A stretch of DNA of 64,000 bases from an uncultured Kangiella sp. (GCA_947503435.1 CANNDL010000002.1:339258-403257); one strand, 5' to 3'. Shown: positions 18,094 through 26,646, counted from the first letter of the stretch. Translations and numbers: made by a program. Notes: a model not told the origin generated them from the letters alone.

Positions 18094-18621
18094 TTAACCG
18101 CCGCATTTACCTTCGCCGCACTTACCTTCTTTTCCTTTTTTCTCGCCTTTCTCGCCGCATTTACCTTCGCCGCACTTACCTTCTTTTCCTTTCTTTTCGC
18201 CGCACTTACCTTCGCCGCACTTACCTTCTTTTCCTTTCTTCTCGCCGCATTTACCTTCGCCGCACTTACCTTCTTTGCCGTCTTTCTTGGATTCGCCGCA
18301 TTTACCTTCGCCGCACTTACCTTCTTTTCCTTTCTTCTTACCTTTTTCGCCGCACTTACCTTCGCCGCATTTGCCTTCTTTGCCGTCTTTCTTGGCTTCG
18401 CCGCATTTACCTTCGCCGCACTTGCCTTCTTTGCCGTCTTTCTTGGCTTCGCCGCACTTGCCTTCACCGCACTTGCCTTCGCCATCGAATTGCGCAAGGT
18501 TATAGCCTTGTGATAGATCATTAACTGCAAATGGGCTTGCAGAAGCTGTAGTCATTGCAACAGAGGCAGCTAATGAAGCTGATACTAAAACCGCTAATTT
18601 ACTTTTATCTTTCTTCAACAT
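18094..18621 (-). CDS. hvfA: HvfA/bufferin-type RiPP metallophore precursor with 16 EGKCG motifs
   Basis: The 175-residue precursor has a Sec signal (basic start, hydrophobic core, ASA cleavage near residue 28), so the product is exported. From residue 48 to the end it is built of eight units, each a pair EGKCGEGKCG, joined by lysine-rich linkers (EAKKDGK twice, EKGKKKGK, ESKKDGK, EKKGK twice, EKGEKKGK) and ending GG. That gives 16 EGKCG motifs holding all 16 cysteines, with no histidine, methionine or aromatic residue in the array. In studied relatives the adjacent DUF692 enzyme oxidises these cysteines to copper-binding groups. A TAGGAGT ribosome site precedes the ATG at 18621. Confidence 0.93.
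   Translation of the reverse strand: MLKKDKSKLAVLVSASLAASVAMTTASASPFAVNDLSQGYNLAQFDGEGKCGEGKCGEAKKDGKEGKCGEGKCGEAKKDGKEGKCGEGKCGEKGKKKGKEGKCGEGKCGESKKDGKEGKCGEGKCGEKKGKEGKCGEGKCGEKKGKEGKCGEGKCGEKGEKKGKEGKCGEGKCGG
18097..18480 (-). repeat. in-frame tandem repeat array encoding paired EGKCG motifs
   Basis: 384 bases made of units of 51, 51, 54, 51, 45, 45, 54 and 33 bases, all multiples of three. Several units are almost identical at the DNA level (the plus strand repeats ccgcatttaccttcgccgca), so slipped-strand pairing or recombination could add or remove motif pairs without breaking the frame. The array stays open in a second frame as well, a by-product of the repeat. Confidence 0.9.
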
Positions 18622-18660
18622 GAGATTACTCCTAAAATGTGTTTACAATATAATCAAGCA

Positions 18661-18690
18661 GTTAGACATAAAGCCTTGAAGATTGTTACA
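18661..18690 (-). promoter_or_regulatory. ECF-sigma-like promoter of hvfA
   Basis: Read on the minus strand: TGTAAC (18690-18685), a 16-base spacer, then TGTCTAAC (18668-18661). The AAC core in the -35 box and the GTC core in the -10 box at this spacing are typical of extracytoplasmic-function sigma factors. The -10 ends 39 bases before the hvfA ATG, leaving a short leader. An alternative sigma-70 box (TATATT) lies nearer the gene. No ECF sigma or anti-sigma gene is adjacent. Confidence 0.55.
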
Positions 18691-18763
18691 TCTAAACTTT
18701 GATAGTTTGAGACTAATCGCTGTTTTTTATTAAGTCAAAGCATAGGTAGGATTATTTTAGAAA

Positions 18764-19783
18764 CTAGTTCACAGATTGATCAATTGCTAGCTTATAGGTT
18801 TGAGCGGCTTTCAAGCCATTGAATGTACTTGTTCTCCCATACAAATCACCAGTTTCTGATTTTGCAAATCCAGACTTAGAAAGTCTTATTTCCATATATA
18901 AATCAATAACTTGCCAAAAATCAGTATCCTTCAACATGAGATTAGAAGGGGTCATAGTAATCACGGGGGTTAATTCATTAATATCTAACGCTTTTACTGC
19001 AATTGGCGCACCACCAGCGGCCGGTCTTATCAGTGCAAATGCCTTTGTAAATGAGTGTAAAGGTACGTTAGCAAAATTATCAATTTCAATTGATATGTAA
19101 TTTAGAGCAGCTTCAGCTTGTTTTTTCTTCGCCAAATCAATTTGTTGCTGTATCAAGTTTGCCGAATCACTACTTGGCTCTCTTAGAGAAACTAAATAAT
19201 TCCAAGAGTCGATGGCCATTTGATAATCATCTAATCGCATAGCAGCCATTCCTCTAAGCAACAAGGCTCCTTCGTGCTTAGGATTTTTCAACAAGACTAA
19301 CTCTATATAAGATAATGCTTCTTTATAATTCTTTCGTTCGATATATGTCTGAGCGACTTCAAGCTTGCTTTTATTTTGCTGCATAATATCGCCAAAATTG
19401 ACTGCTCTACCAAACGCTTGCTCAGCCAGCTCTTGTTGTTCTGATTGCAGTAATAGTCGTCCAAAAGTCATCCAATTTTCGGAAGTATCATCTTCTAAGT
19501 TGCGCAGCCTTACCTCAGAAAACAATTCTTCTATGCTGATTTCTTTATTGCTTGTTTTTTCTAGTAAAGCCCTTAAATCATCCGCCTTTAATGATTCATG
19601 CAATCTGCTTAATTTCTGAAGTTCTTTTGTTGCACCTAATTGCACATAAAGAGCATAGGAACTAACTACCGCTAATAAACACGAACTGGTGAATACCAAC
19701 AATCTTTGCTTACTCGAATAAACGCTAGCAAAGAGCCAAGTTGCCCACGCTAGAGCGACTACCGTAAAAAGTGCAATTACCAT
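18764..19783 (-). CDS. ccmI: cytochrome c biogenesis protein CcmI
   Basis: The 339-residue protein has an N-terminal membrane segment (VIALFTVVALAWATWLFASVY), a second near residue 30-50, and TPR-like helices (EQAFGRAVNFGD, YIERKNYKEALSYIELVLLKNPKHEGALLLRGMAAMRL typed in two parts here). CcmI chaperones apocytochrome c to the heme ligase. The C-terminal periplasmic domain is present (AALNYISIEIDN, FALIRPAAGGAPIAVKALDI). It is the last ccm gene, 3 bases after ccmH, and is on the short side for the family. Confidence 0.88.
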   Translation of the reverse strand: MVIALFTVVALAWATWLFASVYSSKQRLLVFTSSCLLAVVSSYALYVQLGATKELQKLSRLHESLKADDLRALLEKTSNKEISIEELFSEVRLRNLEDDTSENWMTFGRLLLQSEQQELAEQAFGRAVNFGDIMQQNKSKLEVAQTYIERKNYKEALSYIELVLLKNPKHEGALLLRGMAAMRLDDYQMAIDSWNYLVSLREPSSDSANLIQQQIDLAKKKQAEAALNYISIEIDNFANVPLHSFTKAFALIRPAAGGAPIAVKALDINELTPVITMTPSNLMLKDTDFWQVIDLYMEIRLSKSGFAKSETGDLYGRTSTFNGLKAAQTYKLAIDQSVN

Positions 19784-19786
19784 CAG

Positions 19787-20191
19787 TTATATTTCTTCCG
19801 CTTCAGGCTTTAACTTTCTTTTGCCTACTTTTGTTACTAGAGCAGCAATAATAATTAGAAATACGATTATTGGCATAAACCAAAGAACATAATTCTTTGG
19901 TGAAACAGGAGGATCATAGAGTACAAAGTCACCATATCTGTCTTGCATATATTGCAAAATGGTGGCCTTGGTTTCACCAGCTTTTAACTTTTGATAGACA
20001 ATATAACGTAAGTCTTCAGATAATGGCGCATCAGAATCTGCTATCGACTGATTTTGACATTTTGGACATCGAAGTTCGCTAATAATCTCTCGATAGGTCT
20101 TTTCTTGAACTCCGGAATCAAATTGGTAAGTTTCATTCGCCAATAAACCAAATGAAAACATCAACAACCATATCGATAATAATAACTTCAT
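19787..20191 (-). CDS. ccmH: CcmH, apocytochrome c thioreductase component
   Basis: A 134-residue protein with a signal sequence (to about residue 18), the redox motif LRCPKCQNQSIADSDAPLS with C42 and C45, and one C-terminal membrane helix (VLWFMPIIVFLIIIAALVTKV) followed by a basic tail. It keeps the CXXCH cysteines of apocytochromes reduced for heme attachment. This is the short, single-domain form, with the CcmI function on the separate next gene. It lies 2 bases after ccmG. Confidence 0.94.
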   Translation of the reverse strand: MKLLLSIWLLMFSFGLLANETYQFDSGVQEKTYREIISELRCPKCQNQSIADSDAPLSEDLRYIVYQKLKAGETKATILQYMQDRYGDFVLYDPPVSPKNYVLWFMPIIVFLIIIAALVTKVGKRKLKPEAEEI

Positions 20192-20193
20192 AA

Positions 20194-20751
20194 TTACTCC
20201 ATTCCGCTTTTATTCCAGCCAATAGATTCAAGCTTAGGGACTATCACCTTATTCCAAACCCTATCATCAATAACTCCGACATGGCGGTCTCGTATGACGC
20301 CTTTTGCATCTACGATAAAGGTTTCTGGTGCGCCATAAACCCCTAAATCAATACCCAGCTGACCAGTGGTATCAGCTATAGAATATATAAAGGGATCACC
20401 ATATTTAGCTAAGTAATTTATCGCATCTTGATGTGTATCTTTATAATTCATACCTACCCATTTAATTGGGTATTCTTTAGAAAACTTCATTAAGTAAGGA
20501 TGCTCTGCATAGCAAGATACACACCAAGTTCCCCACACATTTAGCAAAAAAATTTCTTTGGGCAAATCGGCATTGGTCAATACAGTTTCAGGGCTATTAA
20601 CCGAGGCTAATTCAAACACAGGTACTTGATTGCCAATTAATTTAGTTTCGAGTTTTCTTGGATCTTTGTTTAATGAAGATTTAAAAATCAAAACCAAGAT
20701 GGCAAAAATTACCAATGGAATAGAGGCGATAATGATTTTTTTAGATTTCAT
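20194..20751 (-). CDS. ccmG: thioredoxin-like CcmG (DsbE)
   Basis: A 185-residue membrane-anchored thioredoxin-fold protein. One N-terminal helix (IIIASIPLVIFAILVLIF) is followed by a periplasmic domain with the active site WGTWCVSCYAEHP (C77, C80) and the cis-proline region GAPETFIVDAKG. It passes reductant from the DsbD/CcdA route to CcmH and apocytochrome c. Its start shares bases with the ccmF stop, indicating translational coupling. Confidence 0.95.
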   Translation of the reverse strand: MKSKKIIIASIPLVIFAILVLIFKSSLNKDPRKLETKLIGNQVPVFELASVNSPETVLTNADLPKEIFLLNVWGTWCVSCYAEHPYLMKFSKEYPIKWVGMNYKDTHQDAINYLAKYGDPFIYSIADTTGQLGIDLGVYGAPETFIVDAKGVIRDRHVGVIDDRVWNKVIVPKLESIGWNKSGME

Positions 20752-22724
20752 TAAACAAGCCCTTCTTCTTTAATCGCTTTCACTTTACGGAATTTCTTTT
20801 CACGATAACGTTTATCAGAAATCGCCAACAAGCCACCTAGTGCCATAATCAATGCACCCAGCCATATCCATCGCACAAATGGTTTGTAATAAACCTTTAT
20901 TGCCCAAGCGCCATTTTCTAATGGCTGAGCTAAAGAAATATAAAGATCACCAAAAAAACCTGGCTCAATGGCCGCTTCTGTCATTAATTGATTGGATACT
21001 TGATAACGGCGCTTTTCGGGTTTTAAAGTCGTTAAGTAGTTACCATTCTTACTTACTTTCAAAGTCGCCTGCGAACTAATATAATTTTCGAAAGTATAAT
21101 TATCAAATTTCTCGAAATAGATCGATAAGTTTTCAACTTGCACAGTGTGCTTGGCTTCAATCCGAACATCTTTTTCGAAAGAATAAATCGTAGTAACAAT
21201 AACTCCTATAACCGTCACAGCCACACCAATATGCGCTACTATCATGCCCCAATAACTACGACTTAGCTTTTTCAATCCAGCCAACTGTGACTTCGCATTT
21301 TTAGTTTGTGCGTAAAGATATAATAGACAAGAAAGCATTAGCCAAATAGCTAAACTAATTCCTAACAAAGCAAACAAATCTAACTCACCAGTTAAACTAA
21401 AAATGGTAAAAACAGCTATCACTATTGCCAGCGCTAACAAAATAAATTGCTCAATTGCAATGGTTTTTAATTTGTTTTGTTTCCAATTCATTTGCTGACC
21501 AAACGGAATTAAAAACAAAATAAAAGCAAAAAAGAATGAAAAGTACGGATCGAAAAATGGAGGCCCAATAGAAACCTTTTGCTCCAAGAAATAATCAGCT
21601 ATCAAGGGATAAAGAGTGCCCAGAAAAACCACTAGCAAACAACAAAATAGTAAGACATTATTTAAAACAATAGCGATTTCCTTAGAAATCAAGGTGTAAT
21701 TATTGTTCGACTTTAATTTGTCAAACTGCCAAGCATATAAGCTTAACGCGCCGCCAACTGCAATCCCTAAAAAGGTTAATATAAATAGTCCCCGTTCAGG
21801 ATCATTCGCAAATGCATGCACTGAAGTTAGGGCACCAGAGCGAATAATAAAAGTGCCTAGCAAACTTAATGAAAAGGTTAAAATAGAAAGTAGTAACGTC
21901 CAAGATTTATAAGCACCACGTTTTTCAGTTGCAGCTAATGAGTGCATCAATGCTGTTCCTGCTATCCATGGCATAAATGCAGCATTTTCTGAAGGGTCCC
22001 AGAACCACCAGCCTCCCCAACCAAGTTCGTAGTATGCCCACCAACTGCCAAGCGCTATGCCTATGGTCATAAAAACCCATGCAATTGTGGTCCAAGGGCG
22101 CGCCCACTTTGCCCATTTTTGATCTAAATCACCTTGCAGCAAGCCTGCTATGGCGAATCCAAATACCACCGAGAAACCCACAAATCCCATATAAAGCATT
22201 GGTGGGTGAACTATCATGCCGAAATCTTGTAGTAATGGGTTTAAATCAGATCCATCAATTGGAATAAAAGGTAAAACTCGTTCAAATGGGTTAGAAGTAA
22301 ATAATGCAAAACTTACAAAGCCAACAGAAATTAAACCTAGAGTCCCTAATACTCTAGCCCGCATCTCGGGCGTTAAAGCTTTACTAAATATCGAAACAGC
22401 AGCCATCCAAGCTGCCAAAATTACAATCCAAAGTAATAACGATCCTTCGTGAGCCCCCCAGACGGCAGTAATTTTATAGCGAAGCGGAGTGATATTACTG
22501 GAATGGTTGGCGACATAAGAAACTGAAAAATCACTTTGTACAAAAGCGATAGTAAGGCAAATATAACTTGCCAGAACCAAAATGAACTGCCCAACAGATG
22601 CTTTACTTGCAAGACGCATTAAGCCTTTGTGTTGTGTATGAGCACCATAAAATGGCAAAGTGCCTAAAATTACTGCATTAACTAAAGCTAAAATCAGGAA
22701 AAAATGACCAAGTTCTGGGATCAT
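20751..22724 (-). CDS. ccmF: heme lyase subunit CcmF
   Basis: This 657-residue polytopic membrane protein ligates heme to apocytochrome c. The tryptophan-rich WWD domain is clear (ELGWGGWWFWDPSENAAFMPW), and conserved histidine regions appear at WGAHEGS, IVHPPMLYMG and TALMHSLAATE. The C-terminal part has the periplasmic domain EKDVRIEAKHTVQVENL and a last membrane helix. Length equals that of typical CcmF (about 650). It overlaps ccmE by one base. Confidence 0.96.
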   Translation of the reverse strand: MIPELGHFFLILALVNAVILGTLPFYGAHTQHKGLMRLASKASVGQFILVLASYICLTIAFVQSDFSVSYVANHSSNITPLRYKITAVWGAHEGSLLLWIVILAAWMAAVSIFSKALTPEMRARVLGTLGLISVGFVSFALFTSNPFERVLPFIPIDGSDLNPLLQDFGMIVHPPMLYMGFVGFSVVFGFAIAGLLQGDLDQKWAKWARPWTTIAWVFMTIGIALGSWWAYYELGWGGWWFWDPSENAAFMPWIAGTALMHSLAATEKRGAYKSWTLLLSILTFSLSLLGTFIIRSGALTSVHAFANDPERGLFILTFLGIAVGGALSLYAWQFDKLKSNNNYTLISKEIAIVLNNVLLFCCLLVVFLGTLYPLIADYFLEQKVSIGPPFFDPYFSFFFAFILFLIPFGQQMNWKQNKLKTIAIEQFILLALAIVIAVFTIFSLTGELDLFALLGISLAIWLMLSCLLYLYAQTKNAKSQLAGLKKLSRSYWGMIVAHIGVAVTVIGVIVTTIYSFEKDVRIEAKHTVQVENLSIYFEKFDNYTFENYISSQATLKVSKNGNYLTTLKPEKRRYQVSNQLMTEAAIEPGFFGDLYISLAQPLENGAWAIKVYYKPFVRWIWLGALIMALGGLLAISDKRYREKKFRKVKAIKEEGLV

Positions 22725-23203
22725 TAATAATCGCCCTTTTCATTATTTTTTTCTTGTTTCATTTTTTCAACGCCTTCTTTATGACTTTTCTTTAAAGTGT
22801 CAGCGATTTCTGGAGGCATATATTTCTCATCGTGCTTGGCTAAAACCTTAGTCGCTTCTAAGGTTTTATTATCGACTAATTTGCCTTCAGCCATTATGCC
22901 TTGGCCTTCTCGAAATAAATCTGGCAAACTTTTATCATAAGTAATGGTAATAACTTCTTGGTTATCGGTAATATCAAATTCTACATATAAACTATCTTTA
23001 GCACGTTTAACAGAACCAAGGGTAACCAAGCCACCAACTCTAATAGTTTTATTTAATGGCGCATCACCCTTTACCACTCTTGTTGGCTCATAGAATGCGT
23101 CTGCATAATCGCCAATGGCATACAACAATAAAGCCACTGCAGTACTTAATAATGCCAAGGCGCTTAAAATGGTAATTAATTTTTTCTTTCGATGTGCTTT
23201 CAT
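22724..23203 (-). CDS. ccmE: heme chaperone CcmE
   Basis: The 159-residue periplasmic heme chaperone has an N-terminal membrane anchor and an OB-fold core (RVGGLVTLGSVKRAKDSLYV). The covalent heme-binding motif is present as LAKHDEKYMPPEI, with H124 and Y128 as the HxxxY pair. A charged, flexible C-terminal tail follows (KKSHKEGVEKMKQEKNNEK). It stops one base into ccmF and starts 12 bases after ccmD. Confidence 0.96.
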   Translation of the reverse strand: MKAHRKKKLITILSALALLSTAVALLLYAIGDYADAFYEPTRVVKGDAPLNKTIRVGGLVTLGSVKRAKDSLYVEFDITDNQEVITITYDKSLPDLFREGQGIMAEGKLVDNKTLEATKVLAKHDEKYMPPEIADTLKKSHKEGVEKMKQEKNNEKGDY

Positions 23204-23215
23204 AAAATGAATTAT

Positions 23216-23416
23216 CTAGTCAGAGATTTGTTCGGTTTTAATGCTACGTGCTTTAGGAGCTGATTCGCGCTTAAAGCTTTTAACTTTATTAATTAGCTGT
23301 TTTTTGTACCAAGCAAAAAGCACAAATAATAAAGCAATGCTCAAAAAGGTAACCCCATAGCTCCACCAAACGTAAAAGCCATGCTTACCCATTGCTATGA
23401 ATTCTTGGAGTCCCAT
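23216..23416 (-). CDS. ccmD: CcmD small membrane protein
   Basis: A 66-residue protein starting MGLQEFIAMGKHGFYVWWSYG, the standard CcmD opening, then one membrane helix (VTFLSIALLFVLFAWYKK) and a basic cytoplasmic tail. A longer frame reaches 23440, but the ATG at 23416 overlaps the ccmC stop by one base (TAATG) and begins at the conserved block, so I prefer it. CcmD helps release holo-CcmE from the CcmABC complex. Confidence 0.93.
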   Translation of the reverse strand: MGLQEFIAMGKHGFYVWWSYGVTFLSIALLFVLFAWYKKQLINKVKSFKRESAPKARSIKTEQISD

Positions 23417-24162
23417 TAAGCAAGCTCCTCCTGCAACCACTTAGACTTAGTTTCGCGGTTGATAACTTCAAGGCGCAAACGAACGATCACTAAAATGACA
23501 AAAAGTAGATAAAAAGCACCAATCATAATAAATAGAGGCGTTTGCATCTGAGGGTCAATGGCACCTTTTTTGGTCACCGAATAAGCTTGATGTAGCGTAT
23601 TCCACCACTTTACCGAACCATAAATAATCGGTACATTGATAGCGCCAACTATGGCTAATATTGCAGCCGAGCGATCAGCTTTATTTCTATCAGAAAATGA
23701 ACTGTGCAGAGCAATAAAGCCAAGGTATAAAAATAACAATACCAGCTCAGAAGTCATACGAGCGTCCCACTCCCACCAAGTTCCCCAGGTTGGAATACCC
23801 CACATTGAGCCTGTAAATAGGCAGATAAAAGTAAAGACTGCACCAATTGGTGCTATGGCGCGCATGGCCATAAAAGACATCTTCATTTTCCACACTAAGC
23901 CAATAACGGCGCAAACCGCCATGGCTAAATAACCCACCATCGATAAAACTGCTGCCGGTACATGAATGTACATAATACGAACGCTATTGCCTTGCTGATA
24001 GTCTACTGGCGATGCGTATAGAGAAAAATATAGTCCAAAAACGAATAAAATAGCAGTAATAGCCCACAACCAAGGCAGCCATTTAGCCGACTTTTGGTAG
24101 AACCATTTTGGAGAACCTAATTGATGAAACCAGCGCCAGAAGCTCTTGGAAGAGTTTGCCAT
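23416..24162 (-). CDS. ccmC: heme-handling membrane protein CcmC
   Basis: A 248-residue, six-helix membrane protein with the tryptophan-rich WWD motif GIPTWGTWWEWDARMTSELV and the flanking histidine regions YIHVPAAVLSM and WWNTLHQAYSVTK. It presents heme to CcmE. The length is normal. It lies 37 bases after ccmB, the widest internal gap of the ccm cluster, and is joined to ccmD by a one-base stop/start overlap. Confidence 0.96.
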   Translation of the reverse strand: MANSSKSFWRWFHQLGSPKWFYQKSAKWLPWLWAITAILFVFGLYFSLYASPVDYQQGNSVRIMYIHVPAAVLSMVGYLAMAVCAVIGLVWKMKMSFMAMRAIAPIGAVFTFICLFTGSMWGIPTWGTWWEWDARMTSELVLLFLYLGFIALHSSFSDRNKADRSAAILAIVGAINVPIIYGSVKWWNTLHQAYSVTKKGAIDPQMQTPLFIMIGAFYLLFVILVIVRLRLEVINRETKSKWLQEELA

Positions 24163-24199
24163 CTAAACCTATATCTCTTAAATCAATTCAAATAAATTA

Positions 24200-24883
24200 T
24201 TAACTTACTGCGACTTTTAGCGCCCGCCCAATTGCGAAAGGCGTCAGCACCAACGCAAAGAGCAAAATTGCCCCTAAAATCGCCAGCTGCGCATTATACC
24301 CACTATTTGCTAAAGATGCTGTAATTACCGCACTGCCAAAGATTAAAATTGGTACATAAAGTGGCAATATCATCACAGCAACTAACATGCCGTTTCTTGA
24401 AGCTCCTAAGGAGAGGCTCATACCCACCGCACCCAGTAAACACAGGGTCGGTGTACCTAATAATAATGACAACATCATGACTGGGGTATGATTTGGATCA
24501 AGTAACTCTCTATCAGGTGCATAATTGAGATGCATCAAGCCGGCCAATAGTGGTGAAACCAACACCAGAGGCAGCCCAGTAACTAGCCAATGGGCTAAAA
24601 CCTTAGAAAATGCTACTTGAGTAGGGCTTGCCATAATGAGCAATTGCTCTAGTGAACCATCTTGATAATCACCACGATAAAACAAATCCAGTGATAACAA
24701 AGTTGCCAATAATGCGGCCACCCAAATCACGCCCGGAGCGATTTGCTGCAGGAACTCTGCCTCAGGGCTAACCGCAAAAGGAAAGAGCGAAACCACCATA
24801 ATAAAGAAAAACAAAGGAATTAAAATCGCTACCCAATTACGGCGGGCTAACATTAGCTCTCTTTTCAGCAAAGTAACAAACAT
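24200..24883 (-). CDS. ccmB: heme exporter permease CcmB
   Basis: A 227-residue protein with about six hydrophobic segments and the CcmB blocks LLKRELMLARRNWVAILIPL, FYRGDYQDGSLEQLL and VLAHWLVTGLPLVL. With CcmA and CcmC it forms the ABC-type complex that releases heme-loaded CcmE. Its start overlaps the ccmA stop by one base, so the two subunits are translationally coupled. Confidence 0.95.
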   Translation of the reverse strand: MFVTLLKRELMLARRNWVAILIPLFFFIMVVSLFPFAVSPEAEFLQQIAPGVIWVAALLATLLSLDLFYRGDYQDGSLEQLLIMASPTQVAFSKVLAHWLVTGLPLVLVSPLLAGLMHLNYAPDRELLDPNHTPVMMLSLLLGTPTLCLLGAVGMSLSLGASRNGMLVAVMILPLYVPILIFGSAVITASLANSGYNAQLAILGAILLFALVLTPFAIGRALKVAVS

Positions 24884-25536
24884 TAAGCCATTACCTCGTC
24901 CTCATCATGCGTAAGGGATATTTTTTGATGGATTTTCAAACCATCAATGGCTTGATGCGAAGTAAATATCACCACCCCGCTCTTGGCTGCAAAATCCATC
25001 ATTTTATGAGAAAGCCAATCACGAGTCTGCGAATCTAAATTAACGAATGGTTCATCTAGGATCCAAAGCTTGGCGTTTTCTAAAACTAATCGAGATAAAG
25101 AGACTTTATGCTGTTGACCCGCTGAAAGTTCAGCAAAGTGTCTTTCAAGTAAACTTTCAATTCTAAGCTCTGAAGCGACAGTTTTAATCTCGCTAAGAGA
25201 TACAGCTTTTCCACGTAATGCGGCATAAAACTGCAAATTCTCAGCAATCGAAAGCTCATGTTTCATGGCTAAGTTATGCGCTAAGAATAATAAGTCATTT
25301 GAAAAGTTAGCTTCGGGATGACTGGTTTTAAAGCCTCGCCAGAAAACTTGGCCAGCATCTTGATTCAGAAGGCCAGCCAAAGCTCGCATAAGACTGGTTT
25401 TACCCGCGCCATTTTCACCGAATAAATGAGTAATGGTGCCGGATGTAAAACTTAAATCGATACTCTCGAGCAGGACCTGCTCGTTACGGGAAATGGTTAG
25501 CCCTTTAACTTCTAAATTAGAATTTTTTGAACTCAA
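24883..25536 (-). CDS. ccmA: ATPase CcmA of the CcmABCD complex
   Basis: The 217-residue ABC ATPase has Walker A GENGAGKT (residues 40-47), ABC signature LSAGQQHKVSLSR, Walker B KLWILDEPF and the H-loop in VIFTSHQA. ATP hydrolysis drives release of holo-CcmE. The gene begins 36 bases after the leuB stop with no terminator between them, so transcription from the leucine operon could run into the ccm operon. Confidence 0.95.
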   Translation of the reverse strand: MSSKNSNLEVKGLTISRNEQVLLESIDLSFTSGTITHLFGENGAGKTSLMRALAGLLNQDAGQVFWRGFKTSHPEANFSNDLLFLAHNLAMKHELSIAENLQFYAALRGKAVSLSEIKTVASELRIESLLERHFAELSAGQQHKVSLSRLVLENAKLWILDEPFVNLDSQTRDWLSHKMMDFAAKSGVVIFTSHQAIDGLKIHQKISLTHDEDEVMA

Positions 25537-25572
25537 AGCGCTAACCTTTTGAAAAATGGACTTTTTATATCC

Positions 25573-26646
25573 TTACTTTAATGCCGCGATTATAGCATCA
25601 CCCATCTCTGATGTAGACAATAGTTTGTCTGCTTCAGTGTGGATGTCTGCAGTACGGAAACCCTGATCCAATACATTGCTAACAGCTGCATCAATCTTAT
25701 CGGCAACTTCAGCTTCACCAAAGCTATGACGCAGCATCATAGAAACTGACAAGATAGTCGCGATTGGATTCGCTTTGTTTTCACCAGCGATATCAGGCGC
25801 ACTACCATGAATTGGCTCGTACATACCTTTGCCATTAATATCTAAACTCGCTGATGGCAACATACCGATTGAACCAGTCAGCATTGCCGCACAATCCGAC
25901 AAGATATCTCCAAACATATTACCCGTGACCATGACATCAAACTGCTTTGGCGCACGCACTAATTGCATCGCCGCGTTATCCACATACATATGAGTTAACT
26001 CAACTTCAGGGTATTCCTTGCCTACACGCTCCATCACTTCACGCCATAACTCGGTTGCTTCTAAAACGTTAGCCTTATCAACTGAGCATAAGCGCTTGTC
26101 GCGCAACATAGCCGTACGGAAAGCCACATGAGCAATACGCTCAACTTCACTTTCAGAGTATACGTAGGTGTTATAGCCTTCTTTTTCGCCATTATCTAAT
26201 GTGCGAACACCACGTGGCTGACCGAAATAAATACCGCCAGTTAATTCACGGATAATCATTAAATCTAAGTTTTCCACCAGTTCAGGCTTTAAACTCGAAG
26301 CATCCGCCAATTGAGGATATAAAATCGCCGGACGTAAGTTGCCGAATAATTCCAACTCAGAGCGTAATTTCAATAAAGCTTTTTCTGGACGAACAGCGAT
26401 ATCAAAACCTTCCCACTTAGGGCCGCCTACCGCACCTAAAAGAAGCGCGTCAGCTTCACGTGCTTGCTGCAAAACTTCATCGGTTAATGGCACTTGATGC
26501 GCATCGAATGAAGAACCGCCTACTAAAGCGCTGTCATAAGATACGTCTAAGCCTTGCTCGATTAATAAATCCAAAACCTTGGTTGCTTGACCTACGATTT
26601 CTGGACCAATACCGTCACCCGGTAATACTAAAATTTTCTTTGTCAT
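25573..26646 (-). CDS. leuB: 3-isopropylmalate dehydrogenase LeuB
   Basis: A 357-residue enzyme that oxidatively decarboxylates 3-isopropylmalate to 2-oxoisocaproate in leucine synthesis. The family blocks are [38 protein letters not shown], the metal and substrate region [20 protein letters not shown], and [12 protein letters not shown] for NAD binding. Length and motifs are complete. An unrelated small gene separates it from leuD. Confidence 0.96.
   Translation of the reverse strand: MTKKILVLPGDGIGPEIVGQATKVLDLLIEQGLDVSYDSALVGGSSFDAHQVPLTDEVLQQAREADALLLGAVGGPKWEGFDIAVRPEKALLKLRSELELFGNLRPAILYPQLADASSLKPELVENLDLMIIRELTGGIYFGQPRGVRTLDNGEKEGYNTYVYSESEVERIAHVAFRTAMLRDKRLCSVDKANVLEATELWREVMERVGKEYPEVELTHMYVDNAAMQLVRAPKQFDVMVTGNMFGDILSDCAAMLTGSIGMLPSASLDINGKGMYEPIHGSAPDIAGENKANPIATILSVSMMLRHSFGEAEVADKIDAAVSNVLDQGFRTADIHTEADKLLSTSEMGDAIIAALK

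Noticed and set aside
18097..18480. Possible CRISPR array because of the regular repeats
   Set aside because: Repeats are in-frame coding units without spacers of unique sequence, and no cas gene is present.
18275..18505. Plus-strand frame with SPHLPSLPS-type repeats opposite hvfA
   Set aside because: It is the complement of the same tandem repeat. No ribosome site, no family and no functional neighbour on that strand.
18039..18530. A 163-residue lysine/alanine-rich frame (KASAAKVNAAKPRKTAKK-like, reminiscent of histone H1 tails) overlapping hvfA on the same strand
   Set aside because: It is the frame-shifted reading of the EGKCG repeat. The units are multiples of three, so the shifted frame stays open by chance, and it has no ribosome site of its own. 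The hvfA frame has the signal peptide, the repeat motif and the partner enzymes.
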